From Pseudomonas flavescens (GTDB taxonomy: Bacteria; Pseudomonadota; Gammaproteobacteria; Pseudomonadales; Pseudomonadaceae): a DNA stretch of 64,000 nucleotides. Location of the stretch: NCBI RefSeq assembly GCF_013408425.1, contig NZ_JACBYV010000001.1, forward strand, positions 1,984,001-2,048,000, read 5' to 3'. Of this stretch, positions 8,870 to 17,831 are shown piece after piece. The notes below the pieces were generated by a model that was given only the letters and a program-made list of their open reading frames with translations, was not told where the DNA came from and ran no database searches. Both the position numbers and the translations under genes were made by a program. Position 1 is the first letter of the stretch. Each line of letters opens with the position of its first letter.

Positions 8870-10072
8870 ATGAGTATGCCTACTCCGAACCAGTCACCCA
8901 TTTATCTCATCGCCTTGGGGGCTTTCGCCCTCGGAATGGCTTCCTATGTCACCGCCGGCTTGATCCCGATGATCGAGGATTCCTTTGCGGTCTCCGTTGC
9001 GGTTGCGGCCCAGTTGGTCACGGCGTTTACCCTGGCTTACGGCCTAGGCTCACCGATATTTGTGGCGTTGACGCCACCACACCGCCAACGCACCGGCCTG
9101 TTGGTTGCACTGGGCATTTTTGTGATCGCTAACGTAGCAAGCGCGCTGTCTGAGAATTTCACCGTGCTGATGATCTGGCGCGCGGTTGCGGGGATCGGCG
9201 CAGGCGTCTACCTAGCAATGGGGATTGGGGCGGCCGCAGCAGTCTCCACTCCGGAGCGGCGCGGTAAGGCCATCGCCATCATCATGGGTGGTATGGCAAG
9301 CGGCGTCGTGCTCGGCGTCCCCCTCAGCCTGCTCATCGCCGAACGACTGGGATGGGAAGCCGCGCTCTGGCTGGTCAGCGTTCTTGGACTAATCGCTTTC
9401 ATCGGCTTGCTACTGAAACTCCCTGCCCTGCCCGCGGCAGCATCCAGTTCCTTGAGTCAGAAGTTCGCGATCCTGGGAGATGGCCACGTGGCAGTCATCT
9501 TGCTGGTTTCGCTGCTGGCGGCCATTGCTAGTCTGGGCATGTACACCTTCATCGCACCGTTGCTGGCTGACCCGAACTACGGGGCAGTTAGTTCAATCAC
9601 GGCCTATCTGTGGGTATGGGGAATCGGTGGTGTATTAGGCAGCTTCCTGGTCGGACCGCTAGTCGACCGTTTCAAAGGTTCATTGCTCACCTTTGCCATC
9701 ATGGTGATCCTGGCTGTCTCGCTGTTTGCGCTCCCCTTCGCGGCCGCGCTGAGTTCCTGGCTGGTGATGCTGCCAATTGTCATATGGGGGGCAGTCGGCT
9801 GGGCCCTGCAAGTGCCGCAAAACAATGAGCTCATTCTGGCGCGCCAAGCACACGGCGATGACAACCTCGCGATTGCTCTGAATGAGTCAGCGTTATATCT
9901 CGGCAGCGCGATTGGCGCAGCAGCAGGCGGCTTTGTATTGCTCCTGCAAATGCCAACCTGGACGCTGGCCGCATGCGCCGGTGCGGTAGCCAGCTTGGGC
10001 GCCCTGCTGCAAATCATCAATCTACGTCGGCGCAACAGTGCCGTGGTCGGCGTGCCCCCTCATCAAAGCTGA
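8870..10072 (+). CDS. MFS transporter, DHA1/AraJ-like, probable exporter
   Basis: About 400 residues with twelve predicted hydrophobic segments and the overall look of DHA1 drug or sugar efflux carriers (for example ALGAFALGMASYVTAGLIPM at the start). A GTG at 8846 is an alternative start; I prefer ATG 8870, although neither has a strong ribosome-binding site. It closes the ALAS / GNAT / Gfo-Idh / AsnB run, 54-78 bases after AsnB, and a LysR gene follows after 23 bases. Export of the cluster product or of a toxic intermediate is the obvious inference. Confidence 0.84.
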   Translation: MSMPTPNQSPIYLIALGAFALGMASYVTAGLIPMIEDSFAVSVAVAAQLVTAFTLAYGLGSPIFVALTPPHRQRTGLLVALGIFVIANVASALSENFTVLMIWRAVAGIGAGVYLAMGIGAAAAVSTPERRGKAIAIIMGGMASGVVLGVPLSLLIAERLGWEAALWLVSVLGLIAFIGLLLKLPALPAAASSSLSQKFAILGDGHVAVILLVSLLAAIASLGMYTFIAPLLADPNYGAVSSITAYLWVWGIGGVLGSFLVGPLVDRFKGSLLTFAIMVILAVSLFALPFAAALSSWLVMLPIVIWGAVGWALQVPQNNELILARQAHGDDNLAIALNESALYLGSAIGAAAGGFVLLLQMPTWTLAACAGAVASLGALLQIINLRRRNSAVVGVPPHQS

Positions 10073-10095
10073 TAAACCATAAAGGAGGTTTGGCC

Positions 10096-11022
10096 GTGGA
10101 GCTGCGCCATCTTCGCTGTTTCATCGCCGTCGCAGAGGAATTGCACTTCGCTCGCGCAGCCGCGCGTCTGCACATCGAGCAGTCTCCACTCTCTAGGATC
10201 ATCAAGGAGTTGGAGTATCGCCTTGGCGTGCAGCTGTTCGAGCGTACGACACGTCGCACGCGGCTGACCTGGGCTGGAGAAGTATTACTCGAAGAGGCTC
10301 GACGCATTTTTGCAGTTGTCGAGCAGGCTCAGGCTAGCGTCAAAAGTGCAGCGGCGGGTTTTCGAGGCCGAATTCGCGTTGCACTGTCTGACGGTATCCC
10401 CCAGACCCGACTCGCGGCACTGTTGGCGCAGTGCCGCGAGGAGGAGCCAGAGGTTGAGATCTGTCTGTCCGAAGTCGCTGTCAGCGAGCAGCTCAAAGGA
10501 CTCGATGACGGACTTTTTGACGTGGGCTTGGCGCAGTACGAAGAGGTCGGTGAGAGGCTAATTGCCGAGCCAGTGTGGTTCGATCCTGTGGTTGTGACAG
10601 TACCCTCTCGTCACCCGTTGCTGACCTACAAGCGCATTCCATTAGAAGAGGTCGTGCGATACCCATTAGTGCTCTGTGATCCCAAGGTCTGCGAAGGATT
10701 CTGGAACCAGCTGCAACGAATACTGACAACAGTGGACACCCAGCTAACCATTGCTGATCAGGTGCCTACCTTGGATCTGATGATGGCCTTGGTGGCTGCC
10801 GGATACGGACTTGGTTTCTCCGGCCAGGCTCGTATCACTGAGCTCAATAATCCTGACGTTGTTGCTAGGCCCCTTGCTGGTTGCCCCGCGCCGCTGACCA
10901 CATACTTGATCCGCCCCCGGAGGGAGCCGGCCGAGCAATTAGCCCGCTTCATCGACCGAGTAAACCCGCCCGAAACTCGAACCTTACTGGGTTCAACCCT
11001 CACGCAACAGGAGATCGCCTGA
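10096..11022 (+). CDS. LysR-type transcriptional regulator
   Basis: A 308-residue LysR protein: winged HTH at residues 1-60 (ELRHLRCFIAVAEELHF, AAARLHIEQSPLSRIIKELE) and a periplasmic-binding-like effector domain after about residue 90. The start is GTG at 10096 with AGGAGG at 10083-10088. The open frame extends further upstream, but only over the transporter's end. It is co-directional with the ALAS-to-MFS genes and separated by 23 bases, so it is probably co-transcribed, which is unusual because LysR regulators are commonly divergent from their targets. LysR regulators (TraR) also occur in Tn4371-type ICEs, so control of transfer is an alternative. Confidence 0.85.
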   Translation: MELRHLRCFIAVAEELHFARAAARLHIEQSPLSRIIKELEYRLGVQLFERTTRRTRLTWAGEVLLEEARRIFAVVEQAQASVKSAAAGFRGRIRVALSDGIPQTRLAALLAQCREEEPEVEICLSEVAVSEQLKGLDDGLFDVGLAQYEEVGERLIAEPVWFDPVVVTVPSRHPLLTYKRIPLEEVVRYPLVLCDPKVCEGFWNQLQRILTTVDTQLTIADQVPTLDLMMALVAAGYGLGFSGQARITELNNPDVVARPLAGCPAPLTTYLIRPRREPAEQLARFIDRVNPPETRTLLGSTLTQQEIA

Positions 11023-11218
11023 GGAACAAAACCACGCTGTTAGCGATTACGTTTATGTTACGTTCATACCAGCTTTCCTCAGTAGCCCCCAAGTCTGCAG
11101 GGTGTCGCTCGTTGCATGTCCTGATACATCATCTACAGCAACCTCGAATGACTTACATAGTAAAAGGTCTTACAGCCCCTCATAATGCGGATGTACACAG
11201 CGGTGTTAAGGGAGCGAA

Positions 11219-12244
11219 GTGGCGCGTAAATCAGGTAGAGACAACGGTAATCTTGGAGAGCCGCCGGTAACCGTGAAGGATGTGGCGCTTAGGGCGGGAG
11301 TCTCTGTAATGACCGTATCGCGCGCTATTCAGCGCCCTGAATTGGTGAACGAGGCAACCCGCGAGCACGTCCTCGAAATTGTTCGCTCTATGGGCTACGT
11401 ACCCAATATCATGGCCGGGGCTCTAGCAACCCGCAAAAGCCGCCTCGTTGCAATCTTGCTTCCGACCATTGCCAACTCGATCTATTCGATTGCCGTGCAG
11501 TCGATAATCAGCAGGTTGTCCGCATTCGGGTATCAGTCTCTCGTAGGCCCCACCGGATACTCGCCTGAAAACGAAGAGCTGCTTCTTGATGCGATTCTTG
11601 GCAGACGGCCAGACGGCATCGTCCTGACCGGTACGCTGCATACCCCCAGCATCCGCTCTCGCCTCGCTTCGCTTCGAATTCCGGTCGTCGAGGCCTGGGA
11701 TTTGAGCGACGCGCTGTTAGACACTCAAGTTGGGTTCTCCCACGAGAAAGTCGGTGTTTCAGTAGCCGACCACTTCCATGCCAAAGGCTATCGACGCTGG
11801 GCCGTAGTCGGTATCGATGACCCTCGTGCAATGCGCCGCTGCCACAGTTTGACCGCTCGCCTCAACGAGCTGGACGTTAGTGATGTGCATCAACAGATTT
11901 TTCCCTCGGAAGCCACTTGGGAGGTGGGCAGGAAGGGATTAACAATGCTGCTCGACGAGGGCGCGCGCCCTGAAATCGTTATTTGCAGCTCGGACACCGT
12001 CGCGCTCGGCGTGCTGGCTGAAGCCGCCAGCCGAAAGATGACAGTGCCTGATGACATTGCTGTGCTTGGCTTTGGCAACATCTCCAACGGGCAGTTTGCT
12101 TACCCATCTCTTTCCACCGTCAGCGTGAATGCTCAGGAAATGGGCTACCAAGTAGCTGAAGCCCTGCTTCGACGCTTGGAGGGTGGCAGCGGTGAGAGTC
12201 AGGTCGACACCAGCTTCGAGATCGTTGAGCGCGAAAGCACCTGA
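11219..12244 (+). CDS. LacI-family transcriptional regulator of glucarate module
   Basis: A 341-residue repressor. The LacI HTH is at about residues 17-45 (TVKDVALRAGVSVMTVSRAI), the hinge ends with MAGALATRKSR, and a sugar-binding-like domain with VAILLPTIANSIYS and VLGFGN follows. It looks like GntR/GguR-type pseudomonad LacI regulators of sugar acids. GTG start with GGGAG 5 bases upstream. A terminator follows at 12309 and three LacI-type operators at 12384-12434 lie in front of the transporter gene. Control of gudP-gudD in response to a sugar acid is inferred from position and the operators. Confidence 0.88.
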   Translation: MARKSGRDNGNLGEPPVTVKDVALRAGVSVMTVSRAIQRPELVNEATREHVLEIVRSMGYVPNIMAGALATRKSRLVAILLPTIANSIYSIAVQSIISRLSAFGYQSLVGPTGYSPENEELLLDAILGRRPDGIVLTGTLHTPSIRSRLASLRIPVVEAWDLSDALLDTQVGFSHEKVGVSVADHFHAKGYRRWAVVGIDDPRAMRRCHSLTARLNELDVSDVHQQIFPSEATWEVGRKGLTMLLDEGARPEIVICSSDTVALGVLAEAASRKMTVPDDIAVLGFGNISNGQFAYPSLSTVSVNAQEMGYQVAEALLRRLEGGSGESQVDTSFEIVEREST

Positions 12245-12308
12245 TCAGCCCACGTAAATAGCGCCATGCACCCTCGACTGAGTGGTGCCCACCCTTCCTG
12301 TCCCCCCC

Positions 12309-12333
12309 CAAAGGCCTAATAGGCTTTTTTTTT
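12309..12333 (+). terminator. Rho-independent terminator after lacI
   Basis: A short hairpin (AAAGGCCT, loop AAT, AGGCTTTT with one G-T pair) is followed by a run of nine T. It lies 65 bases after the LacI-family stop and isolates it from the operator region downstream. Confidence 0.7.
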
Positions 12334-12383
12334 ATATCGCGCCGCGCCACTACACCTTAAAAAATCTATGCACCCCATAGCGA

Positions 12384-12434
12384 CTGATAACGTTATCAGA
12401 ATAGACTGTTAACGTTATCTGTTAACGCTAACAG
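12384..12434. promoter_or_regulatory. Three tandem LacI-type operators upstream of gudP-like gene
   Basis: CTGATAACGTTATCAG at 12384-12399 is a perfect 16-base palindrome with the central CG typical of LacI-family sites. CTGTTAACGTTATC near 12406-12419 and CTGTTAACGCTAACAG at 12419-12434 are near-perfect copies. Centres are 22 and 13 bases apart. They sit 48-98 bases ahead of the transporter ATG and probably bind the upstream LacI regulator. TTGACA (12435) and TATACA (12453) are both present, but 12 bases apart is too close for a standard promoter. Confidence 0.78.
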
Positions 12435-12481
12435 TTGACAGAAGCGCCGAACTATACAAAAACAAACGTCGGAGTTCTCTC

Positions 12482-13840
12482 ATGCAAGCAGTCAAGAAGA
12501 CTCGCGCCCGGTATTTGATCCTGCTCATGCTTTTCCTGGTGACCACGATCAACTACGCAGACCGGGCGACGATCTCAATCGCAGGTTCCAGCCTTCAAAA
12601 AGACCTGGGTATCGATGCAATCGAGCTGGGTTACATTTTTTCTGCCTTTGGCTGGGCGTACGTGCTCGGGCAAATTCCAGGTGGATGGCTGCTAGATCGT
12701 TTCGGCTCCAAAAGGGTCTATGCCGGCAGCATTTTCCTCTGGTCACTCTTCACGCTCTTACAGGGCTATATCGGCGCCTTCGGCGTCGCCAGTGCAGTGG
12801 CTGTACTGTTCCTGTTGCGCTTTATGGTGGGCTTGGCCGAGGCACCCTCGTTCCCCGGTAATGCACGCATTGTCGCCGCCTGGTTCCCCACCAAGGAGCG
12901 TGGTACTGCATCCGCCATCTTCAACTCGGCTCAATACTTCGCAACCGTCCTATTTGCACCGCTCATGGGTTGGATCGTCTACACCTTCGGCTGGCAGCAT
13001 GTCTTTGTGGTGATGGGCGCACTGGGGATCGTGTTCTCGATCGTGTGGATGTTCGTGATCCACAACCCGAAGGATCACCCTCTCGCCAATGCCGCCGAGA
13101 TTCAGTACATCGCCGAAAACGGCGGTCTGGTCGACTTGGACGCAGCAGGCAAGAAACAGGACTCAGGCCCCAAGTTTGGTTACATCATGCAGCTCCTCAA
13201 GAACCGCATGATGGCGGGTGTTTATCTTGGTCAGTACTGCATCACCACGCTCACTTACTTCTTCCTGACCTGGTTCCCGGTGTACCTCGTACAGGAGCGC
13301 GGGATGACCATTCTCAAAGCTGGCATCATCGCTTCGCTTCCTGCCATTTGTGGCTTCGTTGGTGGCGTTCTCGGTGGCGTAATTTCTGATGCGCTGTTGC
13401 GTCGTGGCAACTCGTTGAGCGTGGCACGTAAGACCCCGATCGTGGCCGGCATGCTACTTTCCATGAGCATGATCATCTGTAACTACGTCGAGACCGACTG
13501 GATGGTCGTAGCTTTTATGGCGCTGGCTTTCTTCGGTAAGGGCGTTGGAGCCTTGGGCTGGGCAGTGGTTTCTGACACCTCTCCCAAGCAGATTGCAGGC
13601 CTGTCGGGTGGGCTGTTCAACACCATCGGTAACTTGGCCTCGATCACGACCCCAATTGTAATTGGCTACATCATCGCTGCCACCGGCTCATTCAAACTTG
13701 CTTTGGTATTCATCGGCGCCAACGCGTTTGTCGCAGCATTCAGCTATCTGGTAATCGTTGGAGAAATCAAACGTTTCGAGCTCAAGGGCCTCAAGCCTGA
13801 GAACAACGATACCGGTACCACTACAGAAGCTACGCGCTAA
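12482..13840 (+). CDS. gudP: GudP-like D-glucarate/galactarate MFS symporter (ACS family)
   Basis: A 452-residue MFS protein with about twelve membrane segments. The opening [20 protein letters not shown] and the [20 protein letters not shown] stretch are hallmarks of anion:cation symporters such as GudP and GarP. It should import glucarate or a related aldaric acid across the inner membrane. GGAG lies 7 bases before the ATG. Glucarate dehydratase follows after 17 bases, so the two form an operon behind the LacI-type operators. Hexuronate or another sugar acid is possible, but the partner enzyme favours glucarate. Confidence 0.87.
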   Translation: MQAVKKTRARYLILLMLFLVTTINYADRATISIAGSSLQKDLGIDAIELGYIFSAFGWAYVLGQIPGGWLLDRFGSKRVYAGSIFLWSLFTLLQGYIGAFGVASAVAVLFLLRFMVGLAEAPSFPGNARIVAAWFPTKERGTASAIFNSAQYFATVLFAPLMGWIVYTFGWQHVFVVMGALGIVFSIVWMFVIHNPKDHPLANAAEIQYIAENGGLVDLDAAGKKQDSGPKFGYIMQLLKNRMMAGVYLGQYCITTLTYFFLTWFPVYLVQERGMTILKAGIIASLPAICGFVGGVLGGVISDALLRRGNSLSVARKTPIVAGMLLSMSMIICNYVETDWMVVAFMALAFFGKGVGALGWAVVSDTSPKQIAGLSGGLFNTIGNLASITTPIVIGYIIAATGSFKLALVFIGANAFVAAFSYLVIVGEIKRFELKGLKPENNDTGTTTEATR

Positions 13841-13857
13841 TCGCGAGGACAGGACTT

Positions 13858-15201
13858 ATGATTTCCAGCCCCCAAACAGGCACCCCGGTCATCACCTCAC
13901 TGGAGGTCATCCCGGTTGCCGGCCACGACAGCATGCTGCTCAACCTGAGCGGTGGCCACGCCCCCTTCTTCACCCGTAACCTGCTGATCCTGCGTGACAA
14001 CGCAGGCCACATCGGCGTCGGTGAAGTGCCGGGTGGCGAAGCCATTCGCCAGACGCTGGAAGATGCCCGCCAACTGCTGGTCGGCCAATCCATCGGCCAG
14101 TACCAGAAACTGCTTGGCCAGGTACGCCAGACCTTCGCCGACCGCGACTCCGGCGGCCGTGGCCTGCAGACCTTCGACCTGCGCATCACCATCCACGCCG
14201 TCACCGCCGTGGAGGCCGCCCTGCTCGACCTGCTCGGTCAGCACCTGGAAGTACCGGTCGCCGCCCTGCTTGGCGAAGGCCAGCAGCGTGATGCCGTGGA
14301 GATGCTCGGTTACCTGTTCTACGTCGGCGACCGCAAGAAAACCGACCTGCCCTATCGCCAGGAAGCGGACGCCGACAACGCCTGGTTCCAGGTGCGCAAC
14401 GAAGAAGCGCTGGATGCCCAGGGCGTGGTGCGCCTCGCCGAGGCCGCCTACGAGCGTTATGGCTTCAAGGACTTCAAACTTAAGGGTGGCGTGCTGCGCG
14501 GCGACGAGGAAATTGAAGCGGTCACCGCACTGGCCGAACGCTTCCCCGATGCACGCATCACCCTCGACCCCAACGGCGCCTGGTCGCTGCAGGAAGCCAT
14601 CCGCCTGTGCCGCGACCAGCATCACGTGCTCGCCTATGCCGAAGACCCCTGTGGCGCCGAGAATGGCTACTCGGGCCGTGAGGTGATGGCCGAGTTCCGC
14701 CGTGCCACCGGCCTGCCGACCGCGACCAACATGATCGCCACCGACTGGCGTCAGATGGGGCATGCGATCCAGCTGCAATCGGTGGACATTCCCCTGGCCG
14801 ACCCGCACTTCTGGACCATGCAGGGTTCGGTACGCGTGGCGCAGATGTGCAACGACTGGGGCCTGACCTGGGGCTCGCACTCGAACAACCACTTCGACGT
14901 CTCCCTGGCCATGTTCACCCACGTGGCTGCCGCCGCGCCGGGCAAGATCACGGCCATCGACACCCACTGGATCTGGCAGGACGGCCAGCGCCTGACCAAG
15001 GAGCCGTTCCGTATCGAAGGCGGGCTGGTCAAAGTGCCGCAGAAGCCGGGCCTCGGCGTGGAGCTGGACATGGACGCCGTGGCCAAGGCCCACAAGTGCT
15101 ACAAGGGCATGGGCCTGGGCGCGCGCAACGACGCCGTGGCCATGCAGTACCTGATCAGCGGCTGGACCTTCGATAACAAGAAGCCCTGCCTGGTGCGCTG
15201 A
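13858..15201 (+). CDS. gudD: Glucarate dehydratase (enolase superfamily)
   Basis: The 447-residue enzyme dehydrates D-glucarate (and L-idarate) to 5-dehydro-4-deoxyglucarate. Enolase-superfamily residues are recognisable: the Lys pair in FKLKGG (Lys207, Lys209), metal ligands after ITLDPNGAW and AYAEDP, and His341 in GSHSNNHFD, each two positions after the E. coli numbering as I recall it. The ATG is 17 bases after the transporter. By eye its third-position GC is clearly higher than that of the transporter and more like chromosomal Pseudomonas genes, which suggests separate origin or a gene replacement. The next pathway enzymes are not beside it. Confidence 0.93.
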   Translation: MISSPQTGTPVITSLEVIPVAGHDSMLLNLSGGHAPFFTRNLLILRDNAGHIGVGEVPGGEAIRQTLEDARQLLVGQSIGQYQKLLGQVRQTFADRDSGGRGLQTFDLRITIHAVTAVEAALLDLLGQHLEVPVAALLGEGQQRDAVEMLGYLFYVGDRKKTDLPYRQEADADNAWFQVRNEEALDAQGVVRLAEAAYERYGFKDFKLKGGVLRGDEEIEAVTALAERFPDARITLDPNGAWSLQEAIRLCRDQHHVLAYAEDPCGAENGYSGREVMAEFRRATGLPTATNMIATDWRQMGHAIQLQSVDIPLADPHFWTMQGSVRVAQMCNDWGLTWGSHSNNHFDVSLAMFTHVAAAAPGKITAIDTHWIWQDGQRLTKEPFRIEGGLVKVPQKPGLGVELDMDAVAKAHKCYKGMGLGARNDAVAMQYLISGWTFDNKKPCLVR

Positions 15202-15504
15202 GTTGCAATTTAGTGGGGGCTTCTCAACCGGGTGTCCGAAACTAATCACCAGAACTGATGCCAGTTGCTGGCCGAAAAGCGGTCTCGTTGCAAAAGACCG
15301 CTTCCGGCCGAGGGTGTGTAAAAACGTTTCTGAGCACGACAGGTACTCAAAACCGGATTGAAAATCGCGAATCTGGGCGAAATTTGTATCTGCTGACGTG
15401 CTGATAAATTCCAGATTTCACGTAGACGCTACTTCAATTCTGGCTGAGCGTTTTTACACACTCTGTGCCAAAAGCGCTCACTTCGTTACGTACAAGCTAT
15501 TTGG
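15202..15504. other. Intergenic region after gudD, holding a MITE-like repeat
   Basis: These 303 bases hold no supported gene. CGGTCTCGTTGCAAAAGACC-like bases near 15280-15300 can fold as a weak hairpin (gcggtctcgt / agaccgctt) that might end gudD transcription. The MITE-like unit 15314-15461, entered separately, fills the rest. Confidence 0.5.
15314..15461. repeat. MITE-like or IS-remnant element with 13-base terminal inverted repeats
   Basis: GTGTGTAAAAACG at 15314-15326 is repeated exactly in inverse at 15449-15461 (CGTTTTTACACAC). The 148-base unit has no coding capacity. Short, non-coding, inverted-repeat-ended units of this kind are typical of MITEs or deleted insertion sequences. No target duplication is obvious (flanks AGG and TCT). 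It lies exactly at the boundary between the glucarate module and the TetR/O-demethylase module. Confidence 0.6.
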
Positions 15505-16095
15505 TCAATTCACTTCAGATAGGACAATGGATTTCCCTGCTCTCGTGGATTCAACCAGTCGAGCGTGTAATAAATTACGATCTTCGATGACGACACCAGC
15601 GAGTTCCGCAAGCCAAATCCCGTCAGCAGCCATGCGTACAGCCGTCAGCGAGATGTCATTATCCGTGTCTCGATGGCGATTTAAACGCTGTTGAAACCAG
15701 TCTGCCCACAATGCTCTCAGGCCAGAGTCCGTGAGCCAGGTCATCGAAAGAGCTGCCCAGGGGCCGCTCTCGGCGTTTGACTCAGTTTCAAAAACAGCTT
15801 GAACGTACGCACGTGTGAAAGTGCCGTAGCGATCGGTGTCAGTCGCAATTTTGGCATCAAGAATTTCGTCGATGGCTTCTAGCATTTCTTGAAATACAGA
15901 AGCAATGAGTGACTGCTTGCTAGGGAAATGGTGCAAAAAACCACCCTTGGTAACCCCGGCAGCCTGCGATACGGCTTGAACGGTTACGGCTGCTAGCCCG
16001 CCCTCTACTGCTAGGCGTGCTGCGCTGTCCAGCAGAGCACGGCGTACTAACTCCGGTGCTTTCTTACGTTTGTAGGGGCTTACCATATTACTCAT
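15505..16095 (-). CDS. TetR-family transcriptional regulator
   Basis: A repressor of about 196 residues. The N-terminal HTH reads VTVQAVSQAAGVTKGGFLHHFPSKQSLI, the signature of TetR proteins, and the variable helical C-terminal half (TetR_C-like, with MTWLTDSGLRALWADWF) follows. The start at 16095 (MSNMVSPYKRKK) is preferred over an upstream one at 16164; ATG 16086 is also possible. It is divergent from the O-demethylase-like gene at 16292. A palindrome at 16261-16272 between them is a candidate operator, so it probably controls that gene and itself. Confidence 0.86.
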   Translation of the reverse strand: MSNMVSPYKRKKAPELVRRALLDSAARLAVEGGLAAVTVQAVSQAAGVTKGGFLHHFPSKQSLIASVFQEMLEAIDEILDAKIATDTDRYGTFTRAYVQAVFETESNAESGPWAALSMTWLTDSGLRALWADWFQQRLNRHRDTDNDISLTAVRMAADGIWLAELAGVVIEDRNLLHARLVESTRAGKSIVLSEVN

Positions 16096-16260
16096 CGGCT
16101 GATCAGGTTGTGGACTGCAGCCAGTATAGGCTGGAGAGATGAAGGGAGCGCCCTCACGCGTCATCTCAATCGCGGTCCCGCTACCCTAGAAGTACCGATC
16201 ACGATCAGAGGAACTAAGTGTGCACGGGTGCAATCAGTACGCTTAAGCGACAAACAAACC

Positions 16261-16272
16261 TACCGTATGGTA
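16261..16272. promoter_or_regulatory. Candidate TetR operator
   Basis: TACCGTATGGTA is palindromic except for the paired positions next to the centre. It lies 19 bases before the start of the O-demethylase-like gene and upstream of the divergent tetR, where it would block transcription. The length fits TetR half-sites. No experimental consensus was available to compare. Confidence 0.45.
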
Positions 16273-16291
16273 TCTTAACGCCGGAGGCCTG

Positions 16292-17641
16292 ATGAAAAAT
16301 AACCCTATACCCCATTCTCCTTACATGCCGTTCGATCCTGCGGTCGAGCTGTACAGTAGCTCATACGGTCACCTGACCCCATGGGAGTTTTCGGGCTGGA
16401 AGAACGAGTCCATGTCATGGAAAACCGGCTGCTACCTTCATGCAGGGCTGAATCCGAACTTCCGCAAACGCATCAAGGGCCCGGATGCGATGCGCCTAAT
16501 TCAGGACGCTTGCATCAACGACTTCACTCGGTTCTCGATCGGTGCATCCAAGCATGGCGTAATGTGCAACGAACTTGGCAATACCATGGCTGAAGGAATG
16601 ATTCTGCGAATCGCAGAGGACGAGTTTGAATTCATCGGCCACGGGCCTTACGTCGATTACTTGGTTGAGTCCTCTTCTTACAGGCTCAAGTCACAAGACG
16701 TTGACTCTGACACATTCCTTTTTCAAATAGCAGGGCCGCGATCGCTTGAGGTGGTAGAGGCGTTGACTGGTGAAAACCTCAGGGATCTTGAATTCCTCTG
16801 GCATCGCCCAAGCCGGCTCCGCATAGCGGAGCTCTCCGATCGCACTATCGATATCAGAGTTTATCGGCTCGGTGTTTCGCGAACGCTTGCCTATGAGGTG
16901 CACGGAGATATCCGAGATGCCCAGACTGTTTACAAGGCAATAATGAAAGCAGGTGAGGATTTTGGGATTGAGCGTCTCGGAATGCAGGGCTATGGTTTAA
17001 ATCATACAGAGGGTGGCTTTGCGCAATCATTTATCCACTACCTCCATGCATGGACGGAGGACGACGTGTTCATGAATTTTCTAAGTCATCAGTCCATGAA
17101 CAACTCCTCGCGGTTGCCTGGAAGCGCCGGGCAAGACATATCAAAACGGTATGCAAATCCTTATGAACTAGGTATAGGCCACCTAATCACATTCGACCAC
17201 TCATTTAGAGGCAGAGAGGCTCTTGAGTGCATAGCCCGCAATCCCAAAAGAAAGATTGTTACGCTGGAGTGGGATCGAAACGATGTAATCGAGATTTATG
17301 CATCGCAATTTCGTGATGGGGCCGACATCCAGTTTATGGATTTCGCAGCAAATCCAATCTGGCAAGGTTACATGTCCCTAAATTTCGCGGATGACATACT
17401 GAGCGGCGATAAGATAATCGGAATTTCCAGTGGCCGCATGTTTAGCTACTACTATAAGAAAATGATTTCGCTAGGGATAATGGATATTGATCACGCCAAC
17501 TTGGGAGAGAGTGTGGAGGTGCTTTGGGGAGATCCAGGATCGCGTCAGAAGCGTATCCGCGCGGTGGTATCTCGGTTCCCATATATCGACCTGCCATTCA
17601 ACCGGAATATTGACACCAGTCGATTATCTTCCGCTGGCTGA
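16292..17641 (+). CDS. GcvT-like tetrahydrofolate-dependent O-demethylase (LigM/DesA type)
   Basis: The 449-residue protein belongs to the aminomethyltransferase (GcvT) superfamily. The N-terminal part (TPWEFSGWKNESMSWKTGCYLH), the folate-domain stretch (LFQIAGPRSLEVVEALTG) and RLGVSRTLAYEVHG resemble LigM and DesA. Those enzymes move the methyl group of vanillate or syringate to tetrahydrofolate. Length and layout fit. GGAGG lies before the ATG. Codon use is AT-richer than its neighbours, pointing to transfer from another host. Its divergent TetR partner suggests induction by an aromatic methoxy acid. DMSP demethylase DmdA is a less likely relative. The substrate is inferred. Confidence 0.75.
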   Translation: MKNNPIPHSPYMPFDPAVELYSSSYGHLTPWEFSGWKNESMSWKTGCYLHAGLNPNFRKRIKGPDAMRLIQDACINDFTRFSIGASKHGVMCNELGNTMAEGMILRIAEDEFEFIGHGPYVDYLVESSSYRLKSQDVDSDTFLFQIAGPRSLEVVEALTGENLRDLEFLWHRPSRLRIAELSDRTIDIRVYRLGVSRTLAYEVHGDIRDAQTVYKAIMKAGEDFGIERLGMQGYGLNHTEGGFAQSFIHYLHAWTEDDVFMNFLSHQSMNNSSRLPGSAGQDISKRYANPYELGIGHLITFDHSFRGREALECIARNPKRKIVTLEWDRNDVIEIYASQFRDGADIQFMDFAANPIWQGYMSLNFADDILSGDKIIGISSGRMFSYYYKKMISLGIMDIDHANLGESVEVLWGDPGSRQKRIRAVVSRFPYIDLPFNRNIDTSRLSSAG

Positions 17642-17831
17642 CACAGATTGGCTGCCTCAGGAGCGATCAACTGAAAGTACATTCAAATATTCTGACAAAA
17701 GCAAAATTGGTTGCAGAGCACTTCTTTAGGCACCAACACCATAAAGGCAAACCAGCTGGCGCTTCTGTCATCAAGACACAGAATAAATTTAGAAATATAG
17801 TTCGCAAACCAATCCAGCTCGAGGAAATAAA

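Noticed and set aside
12435..12458. TTGACA and TATACA as gudP promoter
   Set aside because: Spacing is 12 bases, too short for sigma-70.
13897..15249. Long minus-strand ORF (450 codons) opposite gudD
   Set aside because: It is the antisense of a clearly recognised gene; GC-rich codons with few A/T leave such frames open.
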